Shown here: positions 24,425 through 36,504 of the stretch, piece by piece
How positions within the stretch are numbered: position 1 is the first letter of the stretch
Layout of the letters: every line of letters begins with the position of its first letter
Source: Jaapia argillacea MUCL 33604
Lineage: Eukaryota > Basidiomycota > Agaricomycetes > Jaapiales > Jaapiaceae
Reading direction: 5' to 3'
Assembly (NCBI GenBank): GCA_000697665.1
Contig: KL197720.1
Span: 1,053,987-1,117,986, forward strand
Length of the DNA stretch: 64,000 nucleotides
Made by a program: the position numbers and the translations under genes
The notes under the pieces: model-generated
Databases searched by the model: none
Seen by the model: the letters and a program-made list of their open reading frames with translations, nothing else
Told to the model about the DNA's origin: nothing

Positions 24425-27400
24425 TTACCACGCCAATCTTGCAATGGCACTGCTCGGGTATTTTCGAACAAAATATTTCCTGACTTCGTCAAGGCTGAAC
24501 AAGGTATGAGTGGGCCATCGATTGAAACAGTTTGACTGACAACTTACAAAAGCAAGGCCAAGCCAAACGTGATGGGGATGAAGAAATGTTCAACGGGTAT
24601 AGGTCGAGTTTGGAAAACCTTTTGGCTATTCGAATTGTCAGATTGGACTCCTGAAAGCAAGAACACAGCAAGGAACTTACAACCACGGGACGTAACAGAA
24701 GAAAATACCTATGCACAGGGCCAGTCCAGCCGCCGGGAAGACATACCAATTGGAGGCAGGCGTGTGTTGGAAGATGGAGAGCTTTCGACCACGAGTGGCG
24801 AAAAGATTACTTCGCACCCAGGTATGTCAGTTTATCTCATACGGAAACGGTTCGGAGAAACAACTTACCCCCACTGCATGAGGACCAGAGTGAAGAAGTA
24901 CACGCTTTGTGCCCTGAAAAGGAGTTCATTATCGAGCCCGGGCCAATTTCCGAAACCAAGGGCAAGGCTCGAGAACGGAACGCCTTTGCGCTGGAGGTAC
25001 CAAAATGACCTGTATGGATATGACGTCGGCGTCACGATAGAGGAAATGGACAAAGCAACGTACATAGCCATGGCACAAAGGGACTCCAAAACACCGAGGA
25101 ACCCATACGCTTGGAGAATCAATCGCCAGTTGGCCAGCCGATCCTTCCTGACGTTTCGTGGTTTCCTGAGCAACAGTCCCGATTCCGGCTGTTCCAAGCA
25201 AAGACTAAGTGCTGGGAGAACGTCGGTCTGGGAAGTAGAAGTCAGATTGTGGAGGCGAGGGGATGTAAGAGTCAACTCACGGCGACACAGATAAGGATCA
25301 TCCTGAAAGATGTTGGGTTAGCAGCTACCGGTACGAAATATGAAGATTATGCTTACTGGATATTGCTTAGCATTTGAGGAACTCCAATTAAGATATTTAA
25401 AACGATTGGCATCAACTCCGAAAAACTAGGGAAGAGGTGAGGGAAGATGAAAATAGGGCGAAGGGAAGGTAACCGCACCTGCCGGCTGGTAGCAAATACA
25501 GCACAGTTTTCTTGAGATTGTCGTATACCAAACGTCCTATGATGTCGATTTAGCCTTAGCAACGTCGTGAAGGAGAGATTAGGAGACTTACCATATTCTA
25601 ACGCGACGATGATGGCAGAGAAATCATCCAGTAGCACCATGTCGGCAGCCTCACGCGCAATATCCGAGCCCTTTCCCATCGCAATTCCGCAATCGGCAGC
25701 CTTGAGTGACGGGGCATCATTCACACCGTCTCCAGTAACAGCGACGACGTTTTCCCTTTTCTTAAATTCATTGACGATACGGAGCTTCTGCTCAGGAGTG
25801 GTACGTGCGAACACGATCTCTTCATATTGACATAGCTGTTCGATCTGGGAAGGGCCAAGGTTCTGAAGTTCGGGTCCAGTGATCACGATACTCTTGGACT
25901 GGTGATCAGTGGTGTCCGGATCGTAAGGTGGGATGTAGGCTTTGTCGTCTGGGTTGAGATCGTATGCATGTTGGACGAGTTTGGTGTCAGTGATAATGCC
26001 AGCTTGACCAGCGATAGAAACGGCCGTTGTCGGGTGGTCACCTAAGACAAATATTTGAGAAACGGAGGGTTGATAAAGGAGACGGTGTCGTACCAGTGAC
26101 GACGAAAAATCGAATTCCAGCACGCCGACAGGTTCTGAGCGAAAAGGGTTCGTCAAAAATCGTGTTGTTAGCGCGTATAACTAAGGCACTCACGCAACAG
26201 TATGTTTGATGTCAGGTTTTAACGGGTCAATCAACCCAACAAGGCCCACAATGATCAGGTCCTTGTTACACCCTTCAACAATCCCCGCAAATTCATCCGA
26301 CATCCTGTGAACCTCCTTTGGTATTAAGCCCTCGCGGATGACCTTCCTTGCGAGCAGCAACACTCGTTGACCATCCCTCGCCCACTGTTCTTGAATTATA
26401 GTGAGGCGATCTCGAATGGAAGATGAGGAGATGGGGATCGGAGGGCCGCCAGCAGGGTCCAGAACGAATGAACAACGCGGAAGTAGGACTTCAGGTGCGC
26501 CCTTCACCGTTAGGAGGTAGTCGTATGGGGAGAACTTGTCCCAAGGTGCGATGGGTGCGACGAGCCCCGAGTTGAGGGGAGCGGAAGGTGACAATTGCGA
26601 CAACTTCAACATGAATTTAGTCTGGTGTAGACTAGGATGAGCCAAATCATAATGCAAGAAAAAGGCGATGAGAAATTCGACGGACCTTAGAGTTGAAGTT
26701 CACGCGGAAGATTTCTCTCCATCGATGGCGGGCAACTTCTGCCGAAGCGACAAGATCTCCAAACCTGAGAATGGCCACATCTACCGTCGAATATAATGAG
26801 TGTGCACTTCTCATATGGATGAGAAGTTTCAATACCGGTCGCATCGCCCACGGCTCCCTTCTCCTTCTCATCAGACGAAGATCCAGCCTCGAAAGTTGCT
26901 GCATTACAAATCGACGAAACGGCGGCGACCTGAGACAAATTCGCTGCAACTTCCTGGGAACACCTCGCAATATCGGAACGGAAGGACTCAGGATGGTAAA
27001 CAGTGTCGAAGACGGCAACATTCTCGACGTGCATTTTGTTCTGCGTGAGAGTACCAGTCTTGTCCTAATACGAGGCACAGAGTTAATGTGAGGACAACAT
27101 CGTTTATAGATAGAGGGAATGAGTGTACCGAGCACAAAACGTTCACCGAGCCCAGTGTCTCTACAATGGACAGCGATCTAATTCATCTGATTAATTCTGA
27201 TGCAAGTCAACCTAGAGCCGGTAAAGTTACACGTACTTGCACAAGACCTTGTGTTTGCTCAAAGTATTGGCTACCTTTGCCAAAGACAGCGTAACAGCGA
27301 CGGGCCTACAAGGGCACACAATAAGGTCAAACAGTGGGTGCGAGTGAGAAGAAGAAGAACATACAATCCCTCCGGAATAAATGCAACTAGACAAGAGCAT

Positions 27401-28985
27401 CAGTTAGCAGCAAATGAACAATCAGATGATAGAACTCCAACGCACCCATGACAGAGACTACATCGATCAACAACCCCGGGACGTTAATATAGTCAGGGTA
27501 CGTCCTCCTCAACCTAAATTCATATCCCTGAGCATCAGTCGGTGACCCTCTATCAGATTAACTGCTTGACTCACCAAGCGGCCCAAAGGATAACGATTAA
27601 TATAGCAACGAGAGTCGCCATACCCGCAATGATAACTACAAATCGAAGGATCTCGCGTTGTAGAGTGGTTAGCCTCATCGGTTCCATTGAAGATAGCTTT
27701 GCGATGCGACCGCTGATCGATGATAGATAATTTAGCTGATGTTGAAGAAGGAAGGGCAAGATGGGACGCACAACACGGTGTTGTCGCCAGTGAGGATTAC
27801 GAGTCCAAGTCCCGAACCGCCAACACAATGGGTTCCTTGAAGGGCGATGTTCTTGGTCTGCGAGAGGCGAGTATCGTCAGGATAGTTCAGAAGAAGTGTA
27901 AGAAAAGGCGACTAACCTCGAGGAAGTTCTCGTCAGTCATCTCCACCCTTCCGGCGACGGGCTCACTCTGCACAGATCTATCAAAAACTATTCCACCCAA
28001 TTGGAAAATGAGCTCATACCTCCCCAGTTAAAATACTCCTGTCAAACATCAAATCTCCACTAACCTCCACTAACCTCAAATCACTGGGAACCTTCTCTCC
28101 CATGACCAAATAGACCAAATCACCCGTCACCAGATCCGCCGCAGGTACTTTCGCTTGGATACCATCTCGAATGACGAGGACGTCGGATGGCAGCATGCCT
28201 TTGATAGAAGACATGACACGGGACGTTGAGAAATCTTGCCACGCGTTGAAAACTGCTTGGACGAGGAGGACTATGAGGAGGACTACGGCTAAGGCGAGGT
28301 TGGACGCTTGTGGGTCGGGGTTACCAAGTGGTTTCCTGTAAACAGAGGAGACGAGTTATTGAATATCATAAACATTGGGGAGAATCGAGGTTGACGAACC
28401 ATGCGATGAAACAGACGATACTAGCGGCGAGAAGAAGACTGCCGAAACCACCAAGCACCCATTCGAGAAGCTTGCGAATGATGTTACTCTTTGGTGGTGA
28501 GATGACGTTCTTGCCGTTAGTTTGAAGCCGACGGTGTGCTTGAGCAGTATCTAACCCTGTCTTGGGCGAAACGTTCAAACGTTGAAGAGTTTCGTCTGCA
28601 GAAATCTTGTGCCAATCAAGTGACACGAGGTCTATAATCGGAGACCTTCGTTAATACTCGACGGAAGAGAGAACGTTGTCAAGCAGGAAATACCTTTGAC
28701 GGCGACACGGCGAGTTTCCCCTGCTTTCCCTTGGTCGGTGCTGGCCTTGGTCTCGACGTGAATACTCAAAGTCCGGAACTCGACAGGAATCCGGTTGACG
28801 ACGTCGATCCCCTCATGCTGCGAGAGTGTACGGTGAAACTCCCTATTAAGAGGGACATCGCCTCGACCTCTAGCATCACGACTTGGGAGAGTAGCATCCT
28901 CGATGGTGATCCTGTGGAAGTAGCCTTCCTGCTGAGACTCCACATCACCTGGGGCTGGATAAGGGGGCGGGGCGGAGTCCATCAT
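24425..28985 (-). CDS. Type IIC-like (Na,K-ATPase-like) P-type ATPase
   Basis: Cation pump of the P-type superfamily. Twenty-two exons on the minus strand join to 1115 residues. Visible in order: an N-domain (LDWHKISADETLQRLNVSP), actuator motif (SILTGESEPV), membrane motif FIPEGLPVAVT, phosphorylation motif CSDKTGTLTQNK, nucleotide-domain KGAPEVLLPR, hinge TGDGVNDAPSLKAAD, and the late helices ending LDEVRKYFVRKYPSSA, as in Na,K/H,K pumps. It resembles fungal IIC-type ATPases, related to ACU alkali-cation pumps, more than ENA or Ca pumps; the exact ion is not shown. Some exons are only 22 bp. First ATG 28985, second 28982. Exon ends I fixed: 28985-28694, 28631-28400, 28335-28020, 27967-27917, 27857-27772, then smaller exons to 24425. 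Confidence 0.9.
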
Positions 28986-29903
28986 ATACCAGCGAGTTCA
29001 GATACGACGAGGATACTGTAAACTCCACTAGCAACTGGAGAATGAATTCTTCCAAATCGCACATCTTTCGCAGATATTTATCTGAGGGAGCAGATGATTG
29101 ACCTCATCGTCAACAGAGTGACACAAAAGCACAGCACACTGAAAGGAGGCTAGGAACTATTTGAGGAATATGGCCATTGGACGGTATGCTTAGATGTTGG
29201 TCCAAGAGATAATTTCGCCATGGGAGAGGCGGATGTTTGAGAACGCAGAGATCAAGCAGGCTACTCGCGGAAAAGGCTCATTGGTTCAAACTCACGATTG
29301 CTACAAGGTAACAGTATGTAGACATGTCGAGATGTGATCTTGGCGGTGCCCAGAGAGCGATAATCACGCCCTCTGGGCTTGAACCTGGTCATAATCACGC
29401 CCTCTGGGCAACCTGGTCACTCTCGTATAAAATAGCTCTTTCCTCGCATTTGTCATTATGAACTGAACAGACTCGACAACGGCGCAACATGATGTTGCAG
29501 GGTGAGGGAGAATGAAGGTAACGCGTCGGTGGACTGCAACAAAGATGGACCACACTATTACATCATACTGAGCGGTAGCCAATCAAAGCAAAAGTTATCA
29601 GCAACCAATCAACACGCGTCAACTTGCCCATCGCTTGTTCGACATAAGGCAAATATTGAGTGAGACCTGGTCCCATTCTGTGACCAGGAACGGAACTTAA
29701 AGTCGCCGCCCTATAGGCGAACTATGGGCCTCCGTTAACCACTCAATAACCCCTCTCTTGTTTTTAGACAGTCTCTGAGACTCTCAGACCAACCGGCCGA
29801 CGCTAAAGCAGGGCAACCGAGTAAAAGCGAGGAATGGAGCGTTCAATTGGCCATTATGATGGCCCTTTTGGTGCACGCAATCCGGTACAATTCCGTTGTC
29901 CTA
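28986..29903. other. Spacer upstream of ATPase gene
   Basis: About 920 bp between the ATPase start and the 3' end of the PLP-enzyme gene. No gene supported. It contains the direct repeat listed at 29360-29418 and a TATA-like TATAAAATA at 29426-29434. Confidence 0.5.
29360..29418. repeat. Direct repeat of about 30 bp
   Basis: ATAATCACGCCCTCTGGGC occurs at 29360-29378 and again at 29391-29409. Each copy is followed by AACCTGGTC (the first after an extra TTG), so the units are 31 and 28 bp. It is a local tandem duplication in the spacer 5' of the ATPase gene, with no further copy noticed. Confidence 0.75.
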
Positions 29904-31851
29904 TCAGTTTGGTACCACCTTCCCATACTTCTCCGTAACCTCTTTACATATCACACCAAAGGCACTACCCAAGTAGTCAAAGTCCGATATCTATCAGGCA
30001 CTTGAAGTCAGTACATCTATCCACCAAAAAACCGTCAAATCTATAAAACTACTGACCTGGTTCCAAATCTGCGCGCTACACCGAGTCCACCACCTCCCAT
30101 TGTGTAAATAATGAGCAGCGTAACAATTCCATTCGTACATCAATTTGGTTTGGAGTGTCATCGTTACTTCAGGTGTGAATGGTACCCCTGGCAAAGGGAG
30201 TTCGACATTGACCTGATCGCAACCAACACCAAGATCAATTGGCACATGGAGGATAGGGAGAAACGAAGGGATGTACTCACCATGTTCACGGTCAACTCCC
30301 CCTTATCATTCTCCATCACACTCGTTCCCAAGATCTCGGCGAGTCGTTTCCCACCCGCAACCGCGAGGTTATGACAATACGCATTAATCTTCTCCTCGCC
30401 ACCTATCCACTTTCGGAAATCCAGTGCTAATACCAAACAAGTCAGTTGTCGAAGAGATTGCCAAACGGTTAAAGACCAGATGATCTACCTGGTCCAATCG
30501 AGAGGTATGGGACCATATCCGTAGTCCCCGTCCCTGTAAATAAAATTGTCCAGCTACTGTATCACGGATAAAGATGTGCTAGATGGCACGAACAAGTAAA
30601 TTGAGGTACGAAATTGGGTGCATCCGGATCTGAGGGGGACTTGTAGAACCATCCCGTCGGGATAGCAGATTTGATGATGCGCTGATTTCTATCAAAAAGC
30701 GAGACCATCAGACTCTACAAGGAGAGAAGCTGTGAATGAAGACATACCGTTTAGGAACGTACAACACCGCACACCCCCTCTTCGCATACATCCACTTATG
30801 ACAATTCTATAACACCCGCATCAGTCTCGCAACTCCAAAAAAATGGATGATTTCCGGTACAAAAGGAATCCACTCACTGAAACCATAAAGTCGACCCCCA
30901 AACTCCCCAAATCTATTCCAACCTCTTGTCCGATAGAATGAGCGCCGTCGACAACACTCCAAACACCTTCTTCTTGACATATCTTGACCATTTCGCGCCA
31001 TGGAAGGAGGACGCCTGGGTTGGAGATTATGGAGTCGATTACAGCTACCACCTTTGGGAGGGTGGAGGGCGAAGGAGTTGACGGATCTAGTTTGGTTGTG
31101 ATGAGTCTGCCGTGGATGGGGAGGAGAGGGAGGAATGGAGGACAAACCTGGATGTGAAGATGGTGAGAGGTGAGCAGGCAATGAATTTAGATGTTTACGC
31201 CATCGCAAGAGGATATCTTCATGTGTAGTTGGGAACTCGAGGTGGAAAGTTGATATTGTAGGATGGGGATGAATGTCGGATAAATATTGAATTGTATTCG
31301 TGACCGCTCCATAGGTTGTCGTAGCTATTCAATACGGTAAACGAACTCAAAGGAGTGCCACATGGACGAAGCATGGCAAAGACGCACCTCCAATGATAAT
31401 ATCCTCCTTCCGCCAATCAAAGTTCCTCAACACGGTATTAACGCCGTGACTCGCATTAGGCACCACGACAATCTCATCCGTGTGGACTTTCAACAGCTCG
31501 GCGACCCTCGAACGAACGACCTCGAGCTGAGAAGCGAACGTAAGGCGGAGGAACCTATCAGGGTTGGCTTCGATGTGCGATGTGAGTTCGTTGCAAGCCG
31601 CGAGGACTGGGTTTGGTAAGGATCCATAAGAGCCTAATGGACAGGCAATTCAATAAGACACAAGATAAGGAGTAGGGAGGGAGGGACATACCGTGGTTCA
31701 AGTTGATATAGCCCTTCTCGAACCCAAAGTATTTCAGCATCGCATGCCCAAACTCTGGTGGGTTACTCTGTGGGTCGTATGTGTACACTTTGACTCCATC
31801 ATCGTAAATGTTTCCTTGCTGCGACTCGGGTTGAGATTGGAGAGGCGCCAT
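29904..31851 (-). CDS. PLP-dependent enzyme, isopenicillin-N-epimerase/Egt2 type
   Basis: Fold-type I PLP enzyme of the class V aminotransferase family. Ten exons (31851-31692, 31633-31388, 31324-31148, 31086-30878, 30806-30748, 30688-30594, 30533-30489, 30426-30281, 30212-30057, 29990-29904) give 459 residues. Marks: YINLNHGSYGSLPNPV, VPNASHGVNTVL, SVVDGAHSIGQEVGIDL, NCHKWMYAKRG with the Schiff-base Lys near residue 268, then QFTWTGTTD. Fungal relatives include Egt2, which completes ergothioneine by C-S cleavage of hercynylcysteine sulfoxide, and uncharacterised paralogues; no partner Egt1 is in view, so the reaction is open. An in-frame ATG at 31881 would add ten residues. Divergent from the GGCT-like gene. 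Confidence 0.85.
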
Positions 31852-32395
31852 GTTGGCTGATAAGACAAGGGTAGCCGGCATCAACGGTCGCCCAAGTGCC
31901 CCGCTTGGTCACTTATACTGTTGAGGCTGAGAATATCAGGCTTGGAATGGATGAGAAATCATTTGGCTCACTTTATATGGACAATGGTTATCACGATTGC
32001 CGGTATTCGAGTCACTTTCCCCTCCCTCCATCCTGTGGGGGAAGGACTCCGAACGGCCGAACTTGTGCGATCTCCCTAGATTTCAACGTACGCTAGCATG
32101 ATCGCAACCTTGAGAGACCTCTCGTTGCTTCTACAGTAAGTAATTCGCTTCACAGACCCATAGATATCGAAAATTGAGCACGAAAGCAAGGGAAACGACA
32201 CGGTCATGTGAGAGGTTAACGGTTCTTTACTAAGTCCTTCTCGGCTATTTTCTGAGCTAGTCAAGTTTGAAGTTGCGACTTATCGCAATAATGGCAGCAC
32301 CAAGCTTATCGCTCTACCCCTCGCCTGCATCGTACTCCGCCATCCCTAGCTAACCTCCAACCCCGAAGAATCGTCGCGAAAGTGAATTATTGATC
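31852..32395. other. Divergent spacer of PLP enzyme and GGCT-like gene
   Basis: About 540 bp between two divergent starts with no ORF of interest. Confidence 0.5.
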
Positions 32396-33254
32396 ATGGG
32401 CGGCTTGACCAAATCTGCCTTCTTCTACGGTACTCTCCTCCACCCCACAATCTTAAAAAGAGTTATCGGGAACGACGGTTCTCATCTCGAGATATGCCCT
32501 GCTATCTTACTCGTATGTATTACCCAATCAACGTAGCAGCCAGCTGTGTGCTCATAAAACGTCCCCCAGGATCATACGAGGCATCATATCAAGGTGAGCG
32601 ACGTGCATCGACCAAGTCGACGTGAGGCTGACTCCAATTTTGGTTAATGTGGTAGGGCGCGGATTACCCAGCTGTGGTACCGTATGAGAGGAGCAAGATC
32701 CTGTTCGACCACGAATTGGAGCCGGAGGATAGGTCTGTTCGAGGAACATTAGTAACTGGGCTCTCCCAATCCGATATCGACTTCCTTGATACATTTGAAG
32801 GCAATGTAAGTCCCCCCTCCCCTTCCCATCCAAGCTCACTCACCATCGATTTCAGGAATACGTCCGTACAACAGTTCATGTCCACCCTCTCGCCCCATTC
32901 ACCTCTCTTACCTCCGCTACTGCCTCTCCTTCAACGACCAACGATATCACTCCTTCCACCGCACCCCCTCTGCCTCCCCTCCACACCCTAGCCCCGCCCC
33001 TCCCCGCAGATTCCTACATCTGGTCTAACCCGCTATCTGAGGTAAAGAAAGAACTCTGGTCATACGAAGTTTTCGTCAAAGAAAATGCCTGGAAGTGGGT
33101 GAGGGGTGCAGAGGGACATATTGAGAAGGTTGAAGGCCACGTTGAATGGGCCGAAGCAAAGGCAGAAGACGATAGAGAATATTATTATGAAGAGGTCGAG
33201 AGGAGGAGAGCCATGGGCGGTAATATCGTGAGGGTTACTGGGGACGAGGTGTAG
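32396..33254 (+). CDS. AIG2/gamma-glutamylcyclotransferase-like protein
   Basis: Four exons (32396-32512, 32570-32593, 32656-32805, 32856-33254) give 229 residues. The N-terminus has the hallmark FFYGTLLHPTILKRVIG of the GGCT/AIG2 fold, then GADYPAVVPYERSK and VRGTLVTGLSQSDIDFLDTF, where the acidic end of the last helix (DTFEGNEY) carries the conserved Glu of this family. A Pro/Thr-rich insertion and a charged C-terminal helix (EYYYEEVERRRAMGG) follow. Members break gamma-glutamyl or similar amide bonds to form 5-oxoproline; the substrate is unknown for this one. Exon 2 is 24 bp. Confidence 0.87.
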
Positions 33255-33955
33255 TTGATAGAGTACTACAAGTGAACCTCAACACCCACCCAGTTGTACT
33301 TGACCTAGATGTACAAAACTTATTCTTGGCCAGTATATCGTCGACATCTGTCCCTCCCTTCGTTTGCTGTTCTCTTTACCCTTCCGGATATTTATGTCTC
33401 CATCGATGCATCTTTGCACTAGGCACCCCGTTATTCTTCACGACTTATCACCTAGTTCATCTCTCCCGTCCCGTGATATTATAGAATCCCTCATTAGAAC
33501 ACGTCTACACAACACTTCGCTCGGTTCTTGTTCGTTTGTTGCCGAGATCAACCGGCACTGGTATTCTTGTGCGTAAGAGGCGAGACGGCTGCGGTATTCG
33601 AGGGATGGCCGCTGAGCTGGGAGCACAAGCCAATCCAAGATGTTCATAGCAAGATATACACTTGATTCCCTACGTCGTGCACTGGTCGCGATTACCCAAT
33701 CTCCTTTCCCAGGGACTGCTCACACAGCTAGGTAACGGTGACGAACTCTGGATCATTTGCACCCCGCCACCCATAGTGCATCTGCGATGGGCAGAGTCAT
33801 TGCGTAGGGACACCTACGAGGCGTAGATGCCCAGGCTGACGAAACTGACGTCGATATCAAGGAAGGGTCTTGAAATGGAGATCTACATCGCTCACCTGGG
33901 AAAAGGCGCCAAGCTAGAGAGGACCACTATAGACCAAGAAGCACCCAATATGCCT
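33255..33955. other. Convergent spacer
   Basis: About 700 bp between the 3' ends of the GGCT-like gene and the first receptor gene. Several short ORFs, none with recognisable features. Confidence 0.5.
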
Positions 33956-35539
33956 CTACATTAACTCTAAGCTGCCTTCCATCGCCATCATAAGCACTGC
34001 CACTGTTGGCTGCTGGCCCTCAGGTTGATCACCTGGCTGCTGGTCGTTCAAGTTGGTCTCATTACCGTGCGCCTCTCTCTTCGAAAAGTTATCGGCGTGG
34101 GATTGTACGCAGATCCCTGGGGATGTCGTCACAGCACCACTGGTAGGATGTGAGTTCTGTGGAGTAGTAACTTGAAGCTCATAAGCATTGGGGAATGTCG
34201 AAGCAAATGTCACCGGACTGGATGAAGCAAGCCCCGTGGCATTAAAGCCGTCGATCGACTTGAACGATTTTATAGTAAGTCGTAGGGCTGCAGTCAAGGA
34301 AGGACTAGGTAATCTCAGTTATGGATGACAGAGAATGTACTATCGGGACGACACGCACTCAACGGTGATGGCTAGAAGGGCAAACAACACAGGGGGCAAA
34401 CCCGAGACGACACCATAGACACACCAGAGGACGAAACTGGAATAGGTCATAATCCCCCCCGATGTGTCGATCAGAAGGTCCGAAGCCGCAGATATACCTC
34501 CAACAAAAACTAATCTAAGTTAGATCAAGTGGGGGGTAGAGAGACAAAAAAAATGCCATACTCATGATACAAGGGTATAGAGAAATCCTCCAGGCCACAG
34601 ACCGAGCTGCGTCGTCGAAAACGGTGTTGTGAGTGATCTGCGTGATACTCAATACCTTCCGACGGTGAAAACTGTGGAAGAAGAGAGTTCCGAGTACCAC
34701 CAACGTTGAGACGATGGCAACAAAAGTAGCCAGGATGACCCAGCCATAAATGGCTGTCATGTGCCAAACGAGGCGTCGATGAGGATCTCTAATTGCAGTG
34801 TAACAGCCACCCGTGAGCACGTCCCAACCCCAAACACCGCTTGCCACTGGTCGATGAATATAAGATAGCAATGTCAATGTGTACGTCCGGTATCAAGGAG
34901 AAGAACTGACCACTCGGAATCACAATCACGACCGAAGCGACCAGAGAGCCAACGAGATACCATTTCACCCAGCCCCGAGTGATGAGTCGATGGACGAAAA
35001 CAAGCTGCAAATTGATTGCGATGAGCATGACGACAAACTCCATGAACAGGCCTGAAATTTCATTAAGCGTAGGTTTCATCTGAGAAGGATGCCAGCAATT
35101 ACTCGCGGATATGTTGACGACGACGGATATGCTACACCACGGGGTGGGTCCAGTCAACAAAACTTCGAGGCTGGAGCATAAAATCTGTTCTTGGTGTCAA
35201 CTTGTGAAAGGTTGAAGCACGTACATGAAAGAAGCATTATTTAGAAGGCTCATCGCCAAGACCGCCATGAGCATAACAAAGCTGTGTCGTTGCAAAGTCC
35301 TCCTTGTTGCCGTCCTTCGATACAGGAGAATGGCGAGAATCAGGACGACTGCAGCCAGGACAAACGCCGCGATTGAAGGTCCAACGGCTGCCGCATTGCA
35401 CAACTAGTTGTGAGAGAGCGAGAAACTGCATTCCTTGCGATAACGTACCCGTCCAGACAGCAATTGCCACCATCTGGTCTGTCAACGTGAATGCAATGGC
35501 AGGAAGATCATCCTGTGGTGTCTCGGGAGCTTGCCCCAT
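33956..35539 (-). CDS. Seven-TM receptor-like protein, copy A
   Basis: Seven exons (35539-35449, 35387-35225, 35170-35103, 35051-34911, 34846-34562, 34509-34359, 34304-33956) encode 415 residues. Hydrophobic helices are visible: VGPSIAAFVLAAVVLILAIL; HSFVMLMAVLAMSLLNN; MEFVVMLIAINLQLVFVH; VGSLVASVVIVIP; VILATFVAIVSTLVVLGTLF; VLWCVYGVVSGLPPVLFALL. The loop WGWDVLTGGCYTA and the tail start TVDPSLTAALRLTI recall fungal Git3/Gpr1 or cAMP-receptor-like GPCRs, and the cytoplasmic tail is Ser/Thr/Asn/Gln-rich. Ligand unknown. Acceptors were chosen so that this copy and the copy at 36505-38047 splice alike. The two copies are a head-to-tail tandem pair. Confidence 0.75.
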
Positions 35540-36504
35540 ACTCCTCGGGGTATACGAGGTTGGTACACTAGGCCAACTTCTCTACCTCTTTAGGTCTAAA
35601 TTGTTTCAGAAGGGAAAGAGGGGATGTCGTTGGTTCAAGGTGGGATCATGCCGCCATGACGGGTGAACATGCAGGGAAAGTTGAGAGCAGATACAAATTG
35701 CTGCCTATCGAACATAGCCCACCCAATCTCAGCGAAGTAACCGGATAACAAACATGGTGTACGTACATGTTTAACCGTTGCATTGTGTGGGGACATAGTG
35801 TGAGAAGTGAGAGCCGCATGGCAGTTCGGTAACAATCGCCGTGTGTTCGAATAACCTCGAAGCGCTCTGAGCTCCCATTGAAGTAGGAGTGGATGCCGTA
35901 AAAAGCACAGCACATCCAGTTTCGAGAGAGCTTGAGCTTGCCAAAGTCCTCGGCGAGTGAGAATTCGACTCTGTGGGGAGGAAGTTGAAACGAAAATTTG
36001 TAGCCGCGAGAATGTTCCTAGTCACTAACCCTGGAGGGAACTCATGAGAGCCGCGGCGGAACAGCATAGAGCCGGCTAAATGGGACGACGACGATCCCTG
36101 CACAGCACTATTTCCTGTACCTTCTCCTTCGCCTCGGAGTCGAGACTGACCCTCGGGGCTAAAATCATGTATGCACTCGGTGCTAAGGAGGGGGCAAACC
36201 GATCCAGACTCATGAGAAATGGTACATGTCAAGTAACAACCGTCCAAGTCATAGAAAGTAGCGCTGAGAAATGGGGCCCCCAATCACTCTACCATTTCAT
36301 CAAGTACCGAAGTGAAACAACCTCCACAGTCATCGTAATGACTTCTCAAAGCATCATCGTAACCCTTCGATAGAAGAGTAGTCTGTCGAATGCGACCCTG
36401 GCCTGAGCATGACACAGAACTTGAGGCACTTGGCTAAATAAATGCCAAAGAGGCAAGATGCCTAGTATCGAGAACCCGAATATCGGCAGGGTGTGCCGAC
36501 GAGT
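35540..36504. other. Spacer between the receptor copies
   Basis: About 965 bp, the presumed promoter of receptor copy A plus the 3' region of copy B. A minus-strand ORF (35771-36283, 170 codons) has no recognisable domain and I do not call it. Confidence 0.45.

Noticed and set aside
35771-36283. A 170-codon minus-strand ORF between the receptor copies
   Set aside because: No domain, no phase-consistent neighbouring exon, and it sits where both receptor genes need flanking regions.
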